A DNA stretch of 64,000 nucleotides from Mucilaginibacter sp. (lineage in GTDB: Bacteria; Bacteroidota; Bacteroidia; Sphingobacteriales; Sphingobacteriaceae), in assembly GCF_028288185.1 (NCBI RefSeq), contig NZ_JAQBOF010000007.1, positions 1 through 64,000 on the forward strand. Reading direction: 5' to 3'. Shown piece by piece: positions 9,187 through 19,967 of the stretch; positions within the stretch are counted from its first letter, which is position 1; each line of letters opens with the position of its first letter. Position numbers and translations under genes: made by a program. The notes beneath the pieces were generated by a model that saw only the letters and a program-made list of their open reading frames with translations, was not told where the DNA came from and searched no databases.

Positions 9187-9903
9187 TTAATTAGCATGTA
9201 GCAGTCCAGGTGAAAACTGGAAAACTTGTATAATAAGCTGCATAAGTTCAGCTCCTTTTTGAGAATCTAAAGAAAGGGCTATACATATGCTTATAAAAGT
9301 GTTTATTAAAACGCCTTTGTAATCAGTCTTACTTAACGCCTCAACCCGTTCTGTTAAATACTTTATGTGATGTGCAACTATTTGTTGTTGTACATCGTTT
9401 TTTGTATAACGTTCGTTAATCAATACTTTCAACTCGGATAAAGCGATTTTGATGCTTTCAGTTTCTTCTTTACTAAAATTACTTTGGTCGGCGTAATTAA
9501 TGGTTGTAATATCATTCGCGTTTTTTCTTTGCAAATAAGTAGACCATAGATCAATTTCATTAACTTCTCTAATGTATCCTTTTAGATCTTTAACAAGCCA
9601 AAGCTTAAATTCTTCAAGACCTTGCCTAAAATTATGAAGATTGGATGGTTGGTTCAGCTTTAATTCTAATGCTGGCGTGAATTTTACCGAAGCTATATTA
9701 AACAACTCAAAACTGTCTGGTCGCTCAAGAAAGACAAATTGCATCTTTGGCATAGGTTTGTATGAAACCTTCAAACCATTAACATAAGAACCTGATAAAC
9801 TCGGAAAAATAGCCTTGAAATTCTCATTGATTTCTAAATTATCAATTCCAATTTCGTGTGTTAATAGCGTCTGGAACAGTTCATTTTTATACTCTTTTAA
9901 CAT
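9187..9903 (-). CDS. Unrecognised protein, 238 residues
   Basis: No family recognised. The gene starts at ATG 9903 (MLKEYKNELFQTLL) and the protein is mostly predicted alpha/beta with charged helices. Residues about 140-195 look like a long helical segment (ETESIKIALSELKVLINE, DVQQQIVAHHIKYLTERVEAL). The C-terminus (about 200-235) is more hydrophobic (GVLINTFISICIALSL) and could be a weak membrane segment. There is no signal peptide. Base use is AT-richer than most neighbours. It stands alone between prfB and another unknown gene. Such single genes are often accessory, but nothing shows a function. Confidence 0.6.
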   Translation of the reverse strand: MLKEYKNELFQTLLTHEIGIDNLEINENFKAIFPSLSGSYVNGLKVSYKPMPKMQFVFLERPDSFELFNIASVKFTPALELKLNQPSNLHNFRQGLEEFKLWLVKDLKGYIREVNEIDLWSTYLQRKNANDITTINYADQSNFSKEETESIKIALSELKVLINERYTKNDVQQQIVAHHIKYLTERVEALSKTDYKGVLINTFISICIALSLDSQKGAELMQLIIQVFQFSPGLLHAN

Positions 9904-10023
9904 AAGCTAAAAGTAATATTTTTTGCAATCAATAGCAATCTGCAAACGTTACAAGGAGAAATTACTTACTATTGATTTGTTTTATTTAAAAGAAGTTTTG
10001 GAGGCCTACAGTTTAAACTCTAA

Positions 10024-10056
10024 TAAAAAAGCCTGTCCGCAATAGCAAACAGGCTC
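10024..10056 (-). terminator. Intrinsic terminator
   Basis: AGCCTGT (10030-10036) and ACAGGCT (10049-10055) pair around a 12-nt loop. On the minus strand a T-tract follows. It lies just after the gene ending at 10078. Confidence 0.7.
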
Positions 10057-10077
10057 TTCATAGATAGATGGAATATT

Positions 10078-10512
10078 TTAAGCTACAGCCAACTGGCTAA
10101 GCAATGTGTTCATATTGTTGTTTCCGCTAAGCATAGCCAATAACTTGCCTAAACTAAAATCAGTATCCTGCTCATTTTTTGATTGTTGTATTATTTCCTG
10201 CATAACCGGCGGAATCAACTCTTTAGCAACTTGCAAAGCTGCAACCGGCTCAATGCCGTAATAGTTATTCAGTTTGTTAGCAAACTTATTAACAGTGCTA
10301 GTAATTAGCGGGTTATTATATATACCCGGGAACTGAAAATATTTGATCATATCTTTTAGCTTACCGCTTTCCATCTGGCCCTTTAATACCTCAATGATGG
10401 AGCTTGATGCTTCATTAATCACCGCTTCATGGTATTTTACCGGAATTACAGGGTTGTCAATAACAGCCATCCCGGCGTTATTTTTAACAAGCATAAAAAG
10501 TTTTTCAAACAT
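10078..10512 (-). CDS. Unrecognised helical protein, 144 residues
   Basis: A small, helix-rich protein with no signal peptide (MFEKLFMLVKNNAGMAV). It has an amphipathic middle (ASSSIIEVLKGQMESGKLKDMI) and a low-complexity end (LLAMLSGNNNMNTLLSQL). The pattern of a VNKFANKL segment followed by ELIPPVMQEI is reminiscent of DUF937/DUF2780-type proteins, but I cannot assign it. It is monocistronic with its own terminator. Confidence 0.6.
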   Translation of the reverse strand: MFEKLFMLVKNNAGMAVIDNPVIPVKYHEAVINEASSSIIEVLKGQMESGKLKDMIKYFQFPGIYNNPLITSTVNKFANKLNNYYGIEPVAALQVAKELIPPVMQEIIQQSKNEQDTDFSLGKLLAMLSGNNNMNTLLSQLAVA

Positions 10513-10579
10513 AATACAAGTACATTTAAATTCTGATTATCAAAATGACGATAAATAATTGATTTATTTATCAAGTGTT

Positions 10580-10587
10580 CAAATATA
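10580..10587 (-). promoter_or_regulatory. Putative -7 box
   Basis: Minus strand TATATTTG, 67 nt before the ATG at 10512. The surrounding spacer 10513-10767 is very AT-rich and shows nothing else clear apart from the pgi promoter. Confidence 0.3.
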
Positions 10588-10739
10588 TTAAATAATAATT
10601 TTAAATATGATACTAAATTTGTTTAATCATTAAAAATATTACAATTCAATGAAATAAAAACAAACCTATTTATAATTGTGTTGAAATAACACCTGCGTCA
10701 CTTAGTTTAAAATTTAATATGCACCTAAATATTAAATTC

Positions 10740-10747
10740 TATTTTTG
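10740..10747 (+). promoter_or_regulatory. Putative -7 box of pgi
   Basis: TATTTTTG matches TAnnTTTG, 20 nt before the pgi ATG. Confidence 0.4.
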
Positions 10748-10761
10748 CTTACAAAATATAA

Positions 10762-12414
<1,653 letters not shown>

Positions 12415-12417
12415 GCC

Positions 12418-12486
12418 AGTTGGCAGTTTTTAGTTAACAGTTTGCAGGAGTTTATTTTGCAAACTGCCAACTAAAAACTGCTAACT
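12418..12486. repeat. Near-perfect inverted repeat, likely bidirectional terminator
   Basis: Arms of about 29 nt (12418-12446 and 12458-12486) differ at only two positions, around an 11-nt loop. It fills the gap between convergent pgi and the cyclotransferase operon. It has no long T-run but should form a strong hairpin. Confidence 0.65.
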
Positions 12487-13555
12487 ATTTCTTCTTAACA
12501 AACTCAACCTGGTAAACGTACGGCCATTTTTTGCCGGTTACAAAAAGGCGTTTGCCCTTAGCATCCCAGGCTATGCCGTTTAATACATTGTTTGAGTTAT
12601 CAAAATTTGCCGGGCGTTGTGATTGGGGCCAAAGGTTTGCCATGTTTGCGCGTTGCAGCACGGCACCAGTTTTGGGGTTGATAACCAAAATGGTATCTGT
12701 TGTATAAACGTTTGAGTATAGTTTACCATCAATATATTCCAGCTCGTTTACCATGTTTATTGGGCCCTTATTATCATAAACATCAATAAAGCCGGTTTGA
12801 TGGTAATCATTCTTATCCAAAAACCAAATCCGGTTGGTGCTATCATCCAGGTACATTTTATTACCATCAAAAGTTACACCCCAGCCTTCAATGCCTACAT
12901 TGTTGTTAAAAGTACTTAGTAGTTTAAAGGTGTTTTTATCAAACACAAAACCTATCTTGTCTCTATAAGTAAACATTACTATCTTGTCGCCAATAATGGC
13001 GCTGCCCTCGCCAAAGTATTTGGCATCAAGTTTTTGCCGCTGTACAACCTTGCCGGTTTGCAGGTCTACTTTTCTAAGGTCTGACTGGCCCGCAGTACCA
13101 GTAGTTTCATACAAATAACCATCCTTGTACAAAAATCCCTCGGTATAGGCGCTGGTATCATGCGGAAATTTTTTAATTACCTTATAGGTAAACTCTTCCG
13201 GAGCTTTTGCCGGCAGCAGCACTATATTGGTTGAGATCTCCTGGCTTTTGCCACCACTGTAAACTTTAACCGTGATTGTTCTGGGACCCATTGGAAGGCT
13301 ATCCGTTTTAACAAAAAATCCCGCCGAACCTTTACCTGAACCTACTCTTACCGAATCAATCAGATAAGCAATTGAATCCGGTTTTAAATCACCATAGTTC
13401 ACTTTTACGGTTACTTTGTCGCCGGTTTTATAGGACGTTCCGGCGTCAGGTGTAATGGTGATGTCGCCTTCATGTTTCGTATTGGTATGACAACCAAACA
13501 TACTCAAGGTAACAGCAGCACTTAGTATAAGTATATTTATCTTTTTGCTGATCAT
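12485..13555 (-). CDS. Glutaminyl-peptide cyclotransferase-like lipoprotein, copy 2
   Basis: 356 residues, with a lipoprotein signal (SMFGC, Cys22). Residues about 25-115 form an Ig-like domain. From about 120 a glutamine cyclotransferase beta-propeller of the papaya/bacterial type (PF05096) is seen: KKFPHDTSAYTEGFLYKDGYLYETTG, VWFLDKND-like blade, ELEYIDGKLYSNVY, and NVLNGIAWDAKGKRLFVTGKKWPYVYQVE. The family converts N-terminal glutamine to pyroglutamate. A periplasmic-face location follows from the lipobox. It lies 17 nt after its paralogue and is the last gene of the dnaG operon. Confidence 0.82.
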   Translation of the reverse strand: MISKKINILILSAAVTLSMFGCHTNTKHEGDITITPDAGTSYKTGDKVTVKVNYGDLKPDSIAYLIDSVRVGSGKGSAGFFVKTDSLPMGPRTITVKVYSGGKSQEISTNIVLLPAKAPEEFTYKVIKKFPHDTSAYTEGFLYKDGYLYETTGTAGQSDLRKVDLQTGKVVQRQKLDAKYFGEGSAIIGDKIVMFTYRDKIGFVFDKNTFKLLSTFNNNVGIEGWGVTFDGNKMYLDDSTNRIWFLDKNDYHQTGFIDVYDNKGPINMVNELEYIDGKLYSNVYTTDTILVINPKTGAVLQRANMANLWPQSQRPANFDNSNNVLNGIAWDAKGKRLFVTGKKWPYVYQVEFVKKK

Positions 13556-13572
13556 TGATAGTGATTTTGGCC

Positions 13573-14649
13573 TTAGTGTTGTGTCTCTTCCATTGTAGCC
13601 TTTACCAATTCAACTTGGTATACAAATGGCCATTTTTTACCGGTTACAAAAAGGCGTTTGCCTTTTGCATCCCAGGCTATGCCGTTAAATACGTTTTTGT
13701 CGCCCTCAAATTTCGCAGGGCGTTCTTTACCGGGCCAAAGCTCCATAAAACTAATTGCTTTCTCTACCGCGCCGGTTTTACCGTTAATTATTAACATAGT
13801 ATCGTAATCAAATATATTGGCATATATTTTACCATCAATATATTCCAACTCACCGATCTGGTTTACCGGGGCTTCATGATCATAAATTTCAATGGAGCCG
13901 GTTTTGTGATAATCATTAGGGTCTAAAAGCCATATCCGGTTAGCGCTATTACCTACGTAGATCTTTTTGCCATCGGTTGTCGCTCCCCAAGCCACACTAT
14001 CCACATAATTAAATTGCTTAACCTGTTTAAGTGTATTTTTATCAAATACAAAACCTGCTTTATCTTTTTGGGTAAACATTACAATTTTATCACCAATAAC
14101 AGCACTACCGGTGCCGGTATATTTATCGTCCAGTTTTTGGCGCTGTACTACCTTACCAGTTTCCAGCTCTACCTTCCTGATCTCTGAATGGCCCAGGCCA
14201 CCGGTACTTTCATACAAGTACCCATCCAGGTACGACAAACCCTCGGTAAAGGCGGTTGTATCATGCGGGAATTTTTTGATCAACTTGAACCTATATCGCG
14301 TTGGCATCCGGGTTGGCATTATGATAATATTAGTTGTTACAACCTGACTTTTGCCGCCTTTGTATACATTTGCGGTAATAACCCTTGAGCCGCAACGCAA
14401 AGTATCGGTTTTAATAATAACTGCCGATGAGTCTTTTTTTGACCCAACGTATACCCCATCTAAAAAATAAGCGATCGAGTCGGGTCTGTATGATGCCGGG
14501 TAACTCACATGGGTATTAACCGGCTTTCCATTCTGCTCGCCATAGTTTACAGACGGACTTATGGTAAAGGTTACAGCTTCGTCTTTCGGTTTACAACTAA
14601 AAGCAAGGGCCGCTATGGCAGTAATAAGTAGTATTGATCTATTCTTCAT
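13573..14649 (-). CDS. Glutaminyl-peptide cyclotransferase-like lipoprotein, copy 1
   Basis: 358 residues with lipobox AFSC (Cys19). The domain order is the same as in the neighbouring copy: Ig-like region, then the cyclotransferase propeller (FPHDTTAFTEGLSYLDGYLYESTG, ELEYIDGKIYANIF, FNGIAWDAKGKRLFVTGKKW). Its ATG overlaps the yraN stop in ATGA, so the two are translationally coupled. Retention of both copies suggests different substrates or dosage. Activity is inferred from the family only. Confidence 0.82.
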   Translation of the reverse strand: MKNRSILLITAIAALAFSCKPKDEAVTFTISPSVNYGEQNGKPVNTHVSYPASYRPDSIAYFLDGVYVGSKKDSSAVIIKTDTLRCGSRVITANVYKGGKSQVVTTNIIIMPTRMPTRYRFKLIKKFPHDTTAFTEGLSYLDGYLYESTGGLGHSEIRKVELETGKVVQRQKLDDKYTGTGSAVIGDKIVMFTQKDKAGFVFDKNTLKQVKQFNYVDSVAWGATTDGKKIYVGNSANRIWLLDPNDYHKTGSIEIYDHEAPVNQIGELEYIDGKIYANIFDYDTMLIINGKTGAVEKAISFMELWPGKERPAKFEGDKNVFNGIAWDAKGKRLFVTGKKWPFVYQVELVKATMEETQH

Positions 14650-15020
14650 AATTTATCAGCTGATGGCCAAAAGGCATCCTCAATATGGTTTAACTTATAA
14701 TTGGTTTCGTTTTTAACTAAAATGGCAATAATATCAAACCGCACTTCGCCCTGGTGATCTTTCACATATATGTATTCGTCTGCAGCACCGGCCAGTAGCT
14801 TTTGCTTGCGGATATCTACAAAATCCTCGGGCTCACCAAAACCATTGCCTGAGCGGGTTTTTACCTCGGCAAATATAATAACCTTGTCTTTATATGCAAT
14901 AAGATCTATCTCGGCTTTTCCGTGCCTCCAGTTTACATCCAATACCTCATAACCAGTCGCTTCCAGGTGCGCTTTTGCCAGGTTTTCGCCGTATCGGCCC
15001 AAATCATTATGCTGCGCCAT
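14646..15020 (-). CDS. YraN family (UPF0102) putative endonuclease
   Basis: 124 residues, the usual length. Motifs GRYGENLAKAHLEATGYEVLDVNWRHGKAEIDLIA and IIFAEVKTRSG carry the Asp and E-x-K of the restriction-endonuclease-like fold. The cellular role is not settled; some relatives process DNA in recombination. The start overlaps the dnaG stop by one base (TAATG), and the stop overlaps the next gene (ATGA), so it is in the middle of a tight operon. Confidence 0.88.
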   Translation of the reverse strand: MAQHNDLGRYGENLAKAHLEATGYEVLDVNWRHGKAEIDLIAYKDKVIIFAEVKTRSGNGFGEPEDFVDIRKQKLLAGAADEYIYVKDHQGEVRFDIIAILVKNETNYKLNHIEDAFWPSADKL

Positions 15021-16942
15021 TACTTTATTATAACCGATCCTAAATAATCAGAGATCGTTTTCTCTACCTTTTTCATGCGCATGTATTGGGTAAGCAGTAT
15101 ATCCTGATCCTCGTCTGTTACCGCGTTTTGTAGTTCTTTACGCAAGTTGTCTAACATTTTGCCAACCTTATGCATTTTTAAGTGAAATATAGCGCCTAAT
15201 ATAGTTGCCTTCATATTGGCCTGTTCATCGCTTGTCAATATTTTATGCATCTCATACCAGTTTTCACTTAACGTGTATTTGGTGGCAATTAGTGTAACCA
15301 CCAGGTCGACAATGTCCTTATCGGGGTAATGGATAAAATGCTGCTCTTCGGGTAATACGCCGTTCTCTACTTCTTTACTGTATATCTCTATAAAGGCTTT
15401 ACTGGCCGGGTGCTCAAACTCCACATCGTTTAACTCGGCAATCATAAACGGGCCAATATAGGTATTGGCAATACCATCCCAATCAATCATTTTATTGCCG
15501 TAAAGCAACAGCAGGCGCACAATTTCTTTTTCTTGGGACGAGGTTTCTTTACGCTCTTCCTGAACAGGTTCATCCAGCGGATATTCCTCTACCGGAGTTA
15601 CCATTCGGCCGTTTGGCTGTTGCGAATCTTTTTTCGCTTTTGCCTGGCGCATTTTGTTGAGTTCGGACAGGAGCGCGCGTTCATCTATCTGTAATATACT
15701 GCTGCACTCTTTTATAAATACTGATGCTTTGATCGAATCGGGTATCTTGGCTATACTCTCAACTATATCCCGTATTACTTCTGACTTTTTTATGGGATCA
15801 TTACCAACCTCTTTAAGCAGCAGTGTGGTTTTGTATAGGATGAAATCCTTCTTGTTATCCTCTATATGTTTTTTAAAGCCGTTGGTGCCTACTAATCGCA
15901 CGTACGAATCAGGATCATGGCCATCCGGGAAAAGCACCACTTTTACGTTTAGCCCTTCTTCCAATATCATATCTAATCCGCGCAGCGATGCTTTTATACC
16001 TGCCGCGTCTCCATCATATAATATGGTGATATTTTTGGTTAGGCGGCCTATCAGCCTGATCTGCTCGACAGTTAATGAAGTACCCGATGAGGCCACCACA
16101 TTCTCAATCCCGGCCTGGTGCACCGATATTACATCGGCATAACCTTCTACCAAATAACAGTTATCCTCTTCCCGTATAGTTTTTTTGGCGAAGTGCAACC
16201 CATAAAGCACGCTGGATTTATGGTAGATCTCCGACTCGGGCGAGTTTACATATTTGGGTACGTTCTTATCGCTTTTAAGCGTTCGTCCACCAAAGGCGAT
16301 AACCCTGCCCGTAAAACTATGTATCGGGAACATCACACGGCCCCTATAACGGTCATAAAGCGATCCGTTATCGCGTTTGACAGACAGACCGCTATCTGTT
16401 AAAAACTCTTCCAGGTAGCCCTCTTTAAGGGCCTGGCCGGTAAAGGCTTCCCATTGGTCGGGCGAGTAACCCAGTTCGAATTTTTTTATAGTTTCGGTAC
16501 TAAAACCGCGTTCTTTAAAATAGCTTAGGCCTATGGCTTTGCCTTCATCTGTATCCAGCAAGCTTTCGTGGAAGAATTTTGCCGCGTATGATGATACGAT
16601 CATCAGGCTTTCGCGGCGGTTATCTGCTTCGCGATCTTCGGGTGCATCTACTGTTTCTTCAACTTCGATACTGTATTTTTTGGCCAGCCATTTCAGGGCT
16701 TCGGGATAGGTAAACTTTTCCAGTTCCATTAAAAAAGTGACTGCACTGCCGCCCTTGCCCGATGAAAAATCTTTAAAGATACCTTTAGCCGGCGATACCG
16801 TGAACGATGGTGTACGCTCATTAGCAAACGGCGACAGGCCCACGTAGTTGGCACCGCGCTTTTTTAACTGCACAAACTCGCCTATCACCTCCACAATATC
16901 TGTGGCTTCCATTATACGGTCGATAGTTGATTTTAAGATCAT
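15020..16942 (-). CDS. dnaG: DNA primase, lacking zinc ligands
   Basis: 640 residues. It makes RNA primers at the replication fork. The N-terminal domain still aligns with the CHC2 zinc finger, but the four ligands are replaced: Ser37 and Ala40 (GLSPFANERTPSF) and Asp58 and Ser61 (FKDFSSGKGG). The TOPRIM core is intact, with VEGYADVISVHQAG and the DGDAAG motif. A C-terminal helicase-binding-type domain follows. The same replacement is, from memory, seen in other Bacteroidota, so it is likely a lineage trait rather than damage. A -7 box lies 12 nt upstream. It is the first gene of a four-gene operon. Confidence 0.95.
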   Translation of the reverse strand: MILKSTIDRIMEATDIVEVIGEFVQLKKRGANYVGLSPFANERTPSFTVSPAKGIFKDFSSGKGGSAVTFLMELEKFTYPEALKWLAKKYSIEVEETVDAPEDREADNRRESLMIVSSYAAKFFHESLLDTDEGKAIGLSYFKERGFSTETIKKFELGYSPDQWEAFTGQALKEGYLEEFLTDSGLSVKRDNGSLYDRYRGRVMFPIHSFTGRVIAFGGRTLKSDKNVPKYVNSPESEIYHKSSVLYGLHFAKKTIREEDNCYLVEGYADVISVHQAGIENVVASSGTSLTVEQIRLIGRLTKNITILYDGDAAGIKASLRGLDMILEEGLNVKVVLFPDGHDPDSYVRLVGTNGFKKHIEDNKKDFILYKTTLLLKEVGNDPIKKSEVIRDIVESIAKIPDSIKASVFIKECSSILQIDERALLSELNKMRQAKAKKDSQQPNGRMVTPVEEYPLDEPVQEERKETSSQEKEIVRLLLLYGNKMIDWDGIANTYIGPFMIAELNDVEFEHPASKAFIEIYSKEVENGVLPEEQHFIHYPDKDIVDLVVTLIATKYTLSENWYEMHKILTSDEQANMKATILGAIFHLKMHKVGKMLDNLRKELQNAVTDEDQDILLTQYMRMKKVEKTISDYLGSVIIK

Positions 16943-16954
16943 GTGTTAAAAATG

Positions 16955-16962
16955 CAAATGTA
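16955..16962 (-). promoter_or_regulatory. Putative -7 box of dnaG
   Basis: Minus strand TACATTTG, 12 nt before the dnaG ATG at 16942. Confidence 0.45.
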
Positions 16963-17059
16963 GGGCAATTATCCATTGCCGTAAATAAGAACGGTTAATT
17001 TACGCATTTTATTTAAAGCTCAAGGCATAGGTGAGGTGTACCACGTGAATGTGTCCCGT

Positions 17060-17151
17060 TGATACACTTTGGCACATTTGATTTTGTAATGTTTTGATAA
17101 TTAGACAATTGATTTTCTAAAATCAGTTTCATGATACAGTTTGGCACAATT
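17060..17151. repeat. Direct repeat with sigma-54-like half boxes, in the 16943-17259 gap
   Basis: TGATACACTTTGGCACA (17060-17076) recurs as TGATACAGTTTGGCACA (17132-17148), 72 bp apart. TTGGCACA resembles the -24 half of a sigma-54 promoter, but no GC is found at -12. Apart from this, the dnaG promoter and a palindrome at 17227, the 317-bp gap has no credible gene. Confidence 0.35.
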
Positions 17152-17226
17152 TTTATGACTTTTAGGTAAGTTTTGAGGTGCCTGAAAACTGACAATTTAG
17201 CGTCACCAAAAATATCATATATATTT

Positions 17227-17255
17227 ATAGCGATGGGTTTCAAACCCATCGCTAT
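17227..17255. terminator. Perfect palindrome downstream of the EamA gene
   Basis: ATAGCGATGGGTTT (17227-17240) pairs with AAACCCATCGCTAT (17242-17255). It lies a few bases after the minus-strand stop at 17260. A degenerate copy of one arm (atagcgatgggttt) is at about 9100-9113, next to prfB, so it also looks like a dispersed repeat. Confidence 0.6.
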
Positions 17256-17259
17256 GTAA

Positions 17260-18117
17260 TCATGCTATACCAGTCTTCGGCTTTAAAAAAGTAATTGCTA
17301 TCCCCGCCAATACAACCACACTGCCAATAATCTCTTTTAACTCCAGGCTTTCATTCAATATAAACATCGCCAATAGGCAGGTAACAACAGTTTGGCTAAG
17401 TAACGTAATGGCTACTTTGGTTGACTCCAAATGACTGATGGCGTAGTTAATAGTGATCCAACCGGTGAGTTGGCATATTATGCCCATGGCAGCCAAACTG
17501 CCCCATGTTTTTAAATTATAATGGAACAGGTCGTTACCTAAAACCATACTCAATATCAACAAAAAAACACCGGCCGCCAACATATTATAAAACATAAACG
17601 GAATGGTGCTTATCCGCTTTAAAATATCTTTGGTGATGAGGATATAAATGGAATAAAGTAAACTAGCCGCGACAGCATACACAATACCAATATTTAATTT
17701 TAGATGGATCAGGTTTGATACCCCAACCAATACCACCATACCTGCAATAGCTATAAACGTACCTATCCAAAACAAACCGCCCGATCTTTTTTTAAACAAT
17801 AGATAACTTAATAGCCCCACCCAAACCGGCGCCAGGTTAGCCAGTAAAGTGGATACGGTTGCACTGATAATTTTAAGCGACAGGTTCCAAACTGCAATAT
17901 CTGAAGCGAAAACCAAGCCGCCAACCAAGGCCAGGACCAAATCCTTACGTTGCATTTTAAGGTTGCCTTTATAAAGGCAATAAGGCAACAAACATATCCA
18001 GGCAAAAAAGATTCTATAAAACGCGCAAATTATAGGCGATGCATCAGCCAGCTTTACAAATATGGGCGAAAAGGATATGCAGACAATGCCTATAGCAAGG
18101 CTTAGTTTGGGATTCAT
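17260..18117 (-). CDS. EamA family (DMT superfamily) transporter
   Basis: 285 residues, with about ten hydrophobic segments and two EamA repeats, as usual for the drug/metabolite transporter superfamily. Recognisable pieces are SPIFVKLADASPIICAFYR near the start, then LANLAPVWVGLLSYLLFKKR ending repeat one, and VAITLLSQTVVTCLLAMFILNE in repeat two. It is an inner-membrane permease and the substrate is unknown. It stands alone, divergent from asnS. Confidence 0.85.
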   Translation of the reverse strand: MNPKLSLAIGIVCISFSPIFVKLADASPIICAFYRIFFAWICLLPYCLYKGNLKMQRKDLVLALVGGLVFASDIAVWNLSLKIISATVSTLLANLAPVWVGLLSYLLFKKRSGGLFWIGTFIAIAGMVVLVGVSNLIHLKLNIGIVYAVAASLLYSIYILITKDILKRISTIPFMFYNMLAAGVFLLILSMVLGNDLFHYNLKTWGSLAAMGIICQLTGWITINYAISHLESTKVAITLLSQTVVTCLLAMFILNESLELKEIIGSVVVLAGIAITFLKPKTGIA

Positions 18118-18150
18118 GCGATAAACTTAGTTAATTTTGACAAGAGAGAT

Positions 18151-18235
18151 GGGTGTCATCCTGAGCCCCGTCGAAGGATGAGCGTAAAGGCCCACCCACA
18201 TGCTTCGAGAGCCTCAGCATGACACCCTTTTTTGA
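18151..18235. repeat. Intergenic inverted repeat (GGGTGTCAT...ATGACACCC family)
   Basis: GGGTGTCATCCTGAGCCCCG at 18151 and AGCCTCAGCATGACACCC ending at 18227 are imperfect complements, followed by a T-tract on the plus strand. One half recurs at 23319-23349. Confidence 0.6.
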
Positions 18236-18303
18236 AGAATTACTAAGTAACATTAAATCAAATAATCGTAATTTAGCCGCTCTTAAAATATTATCATACA
18301 ACA

Positions 18304-19740
18304 ATGAGCCAGCGTATAAAGATCAAAGCATTATTAGAAAGCACAACAACCGATATTGATGTAACCGTTAAAGGGTGGGTACGCGCCTTCCGTCAAAACC
18401 GTTTCATTGCTTTAAATGATGGCTCGACCAATAATAACGTACAAATAGTTGTTGATTTTGAAAACACAGATCCTGCCCTTTTAAAACGTATTACCGTAGG
18501 CGCTGCCATCAGCATATTTGGTAAACTCATTGCCTCACAAGGCAAGGGGCAAACTGTAGAAGTTATCGCACATACGGTTGAGATATTAGGTGATAGCGAT
18601 CCTGAAAAATATCCTATCCAGCCTAAAAAACATAGTTTGGAGTTTTTAAGGGAGCACGCTCACTTGCGTTTCCGTACCAATACGTTTGGCGCTATATTCA
18701 GGGTGCGTAACAGCCTGGCATTCGCAGTACACCAGTTTTTCCAGGATAAAGGGTTTGTTTACCTGCATACGCCAATCATTACCGCCAGCGATGCGGAAGG
18801 CGCGGGCGAAACTTTCCATGTTACCAACTTCGACCTGGCTAATACGCCACGTACAGATACCGGCGAGGTTGATTATAAACAAGATTTTTTTGGCCGTGCC
18901 ACTAACCTAACCGTTTCCGGGCAGCTGGAAGGCGAGCTAGGTGCTATGGCTTTAAGCGATATATATACTTTCGGTCCTACGTTCCGTGCCGAAAACTCGA
19001 ACACAACCCGCCACCTGGCCGAGTTTTGGATGATAGAGCCGGAAATGGCTTTTGCCGATATTACAGATAACATGGACACCGCCGAAGCGTTGTTGAAATA
19101 TGTTATAGCTTACGCGCTGGATAAAAACAAAGACGATATTGAGTTTTTAACCCAACGTTTGTTAGAAGAAGAAAAGCAAAAACCACAAAACGAACGCTCA
19201 GAAATGACGCTCACCGAAAAGCTACAATTTTGCCTTAGTAATGATTTTGAACGCTTAACTTATACCGAAGCCATAGAGATATTAAAAGAATCGACCCCTA
19301 ATAAAAAGAAGAAGTTTCAATACCCGGTTGAAGGCTGGGGTACCGATCTGCAGTCAGAACATGAGCGTTATTTGGTAGAGAAGCACTTTAAGAAGCCTGT
19401 TATATTGACCGACTATCCAAGAGAGATCAAATCATTCTACATGCGCCAAAATGATGACGGCAAAACCGTTGCCGCTATGGATATATTATTCCCCGGCATT
19501 GGTGAAATTGTAGGCGGAAGCCAACGCGAGGAGCGTTTGGATAAACTGGAAACACGTATGGACGAAATGAGCATACCTAAAGACGAGCTTTGGTGGTACC
19601 TTGACACACGCCGTTTCGGCTCATGCCCGCATGCGGGCTTCGGCTTAGGCTTTGAGCGTTTGGTGCTGTTTGTTACCGGTATGGGTAATATCAGGGATGT
19701 GATCCCTTTCCCAAGGTTCCCTAAAAACGCAGAATTTTAA
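18304..19740 (+). CDS. asnS: Asparagine-tRNA ligase
   Basis: 478 residues. It charges tRNA-Asn with asparagine. The N-terminal OB-fold anticodon domain covers about 15-110 ([22 protein letters not shown]). The class II core follows: motif 2 [26 protein letters not shown], then [20 protein letters not shown], and motif 3 [27 protein letters not shown]. The Asn-type length and the motif 2 wording separate it from AspRS. It is a single gene. Confidence 0.97.
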   Translation: MSQRIKIKALLESTTTDIDVTVKGWVRAFRQNRFIALNDGSTNNNVQIVVDFENTDPALLKRITVGAAISIFGKLIASQGKGQTVEVIAHTVEILGDSDPEKYPIQPKKHSLEFLREHAHLRFRTNTFGAIFRVRNSLAFAVHQFFQDKGFVYLHTPIITASDAEGAGETFHVTNFDLANTPRTDTGEVDYKQDFFGRATNLTVSGQLEGELGAMALSDIYTFGPTFRAENSNTTRHLAEFWMIEPEMAFADITDNMDTAEALLKYVIAYALDKNKDDIEFLTQRLLEEEKQKPQNERSEMTLTEKLQFCLSNDFERLTYTEAIEILKESTPNKKKKFQYPVEGWGTDLQSEHERYLVEKHFKKPVILTDYPREIKSFYMRQNDDGKTVAAMDILFPGIGEIVGGSQREERLDKLETRMDEMSIPKDELWWYLDTRRFGSCPHAGFGLGFERLVLFVTGMGNIRDVIPFPRFPKNAEF

Positions 19741-19760
19741 TCGCTGATTTAAAACAAACA

Positions 19761-19892
19761 CGTCATTGCGAGGAACGAAGCAATCTCTATGGTTGCTAAT
19801 CAACGTCCTCAATTGTCGTGCTGGCTATCGCCAAATTATATTAAGGATATTGACTGTCTGTTGCAGAGATTGCTTCGTTCCTCGCAATGACG
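19761..19892. repeat. MITE-like element with 28-bp perfect terminal inverted repeats
   Basis: CGTCATTGCGAGGAACGAAG... (19761-19788) and its exact 28-nt complement (19865-19892) flank a 76-nt core. The core has gctaatcaacgtcc and ttgactgtctgttgc, which recur inside the copy at 41978-42120. A diverged copy is at 30877-30972. No transposase is nearby. Confidence 0.75.
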
Positions 19893-19967
19893 TGTAGTTT
19901 AAGTTGTTCTTCGCTTATTGCTAATTAGCCCCACTTTCCCTATATTGTCCCTCGAAATTAACTTATC

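Noticed and set aside
15654..16142. 162-codon forward frame within dnaG
   Set aside because: Antisense to conserved TOPRIM coding sequence; Ser/Leu-rich shadow.
17013..17249. 78-codon reverse frame in the dnaG-EamA gap
   Set aside because: It starts within a perfect palindrome and shows no similarity or ribosome site.
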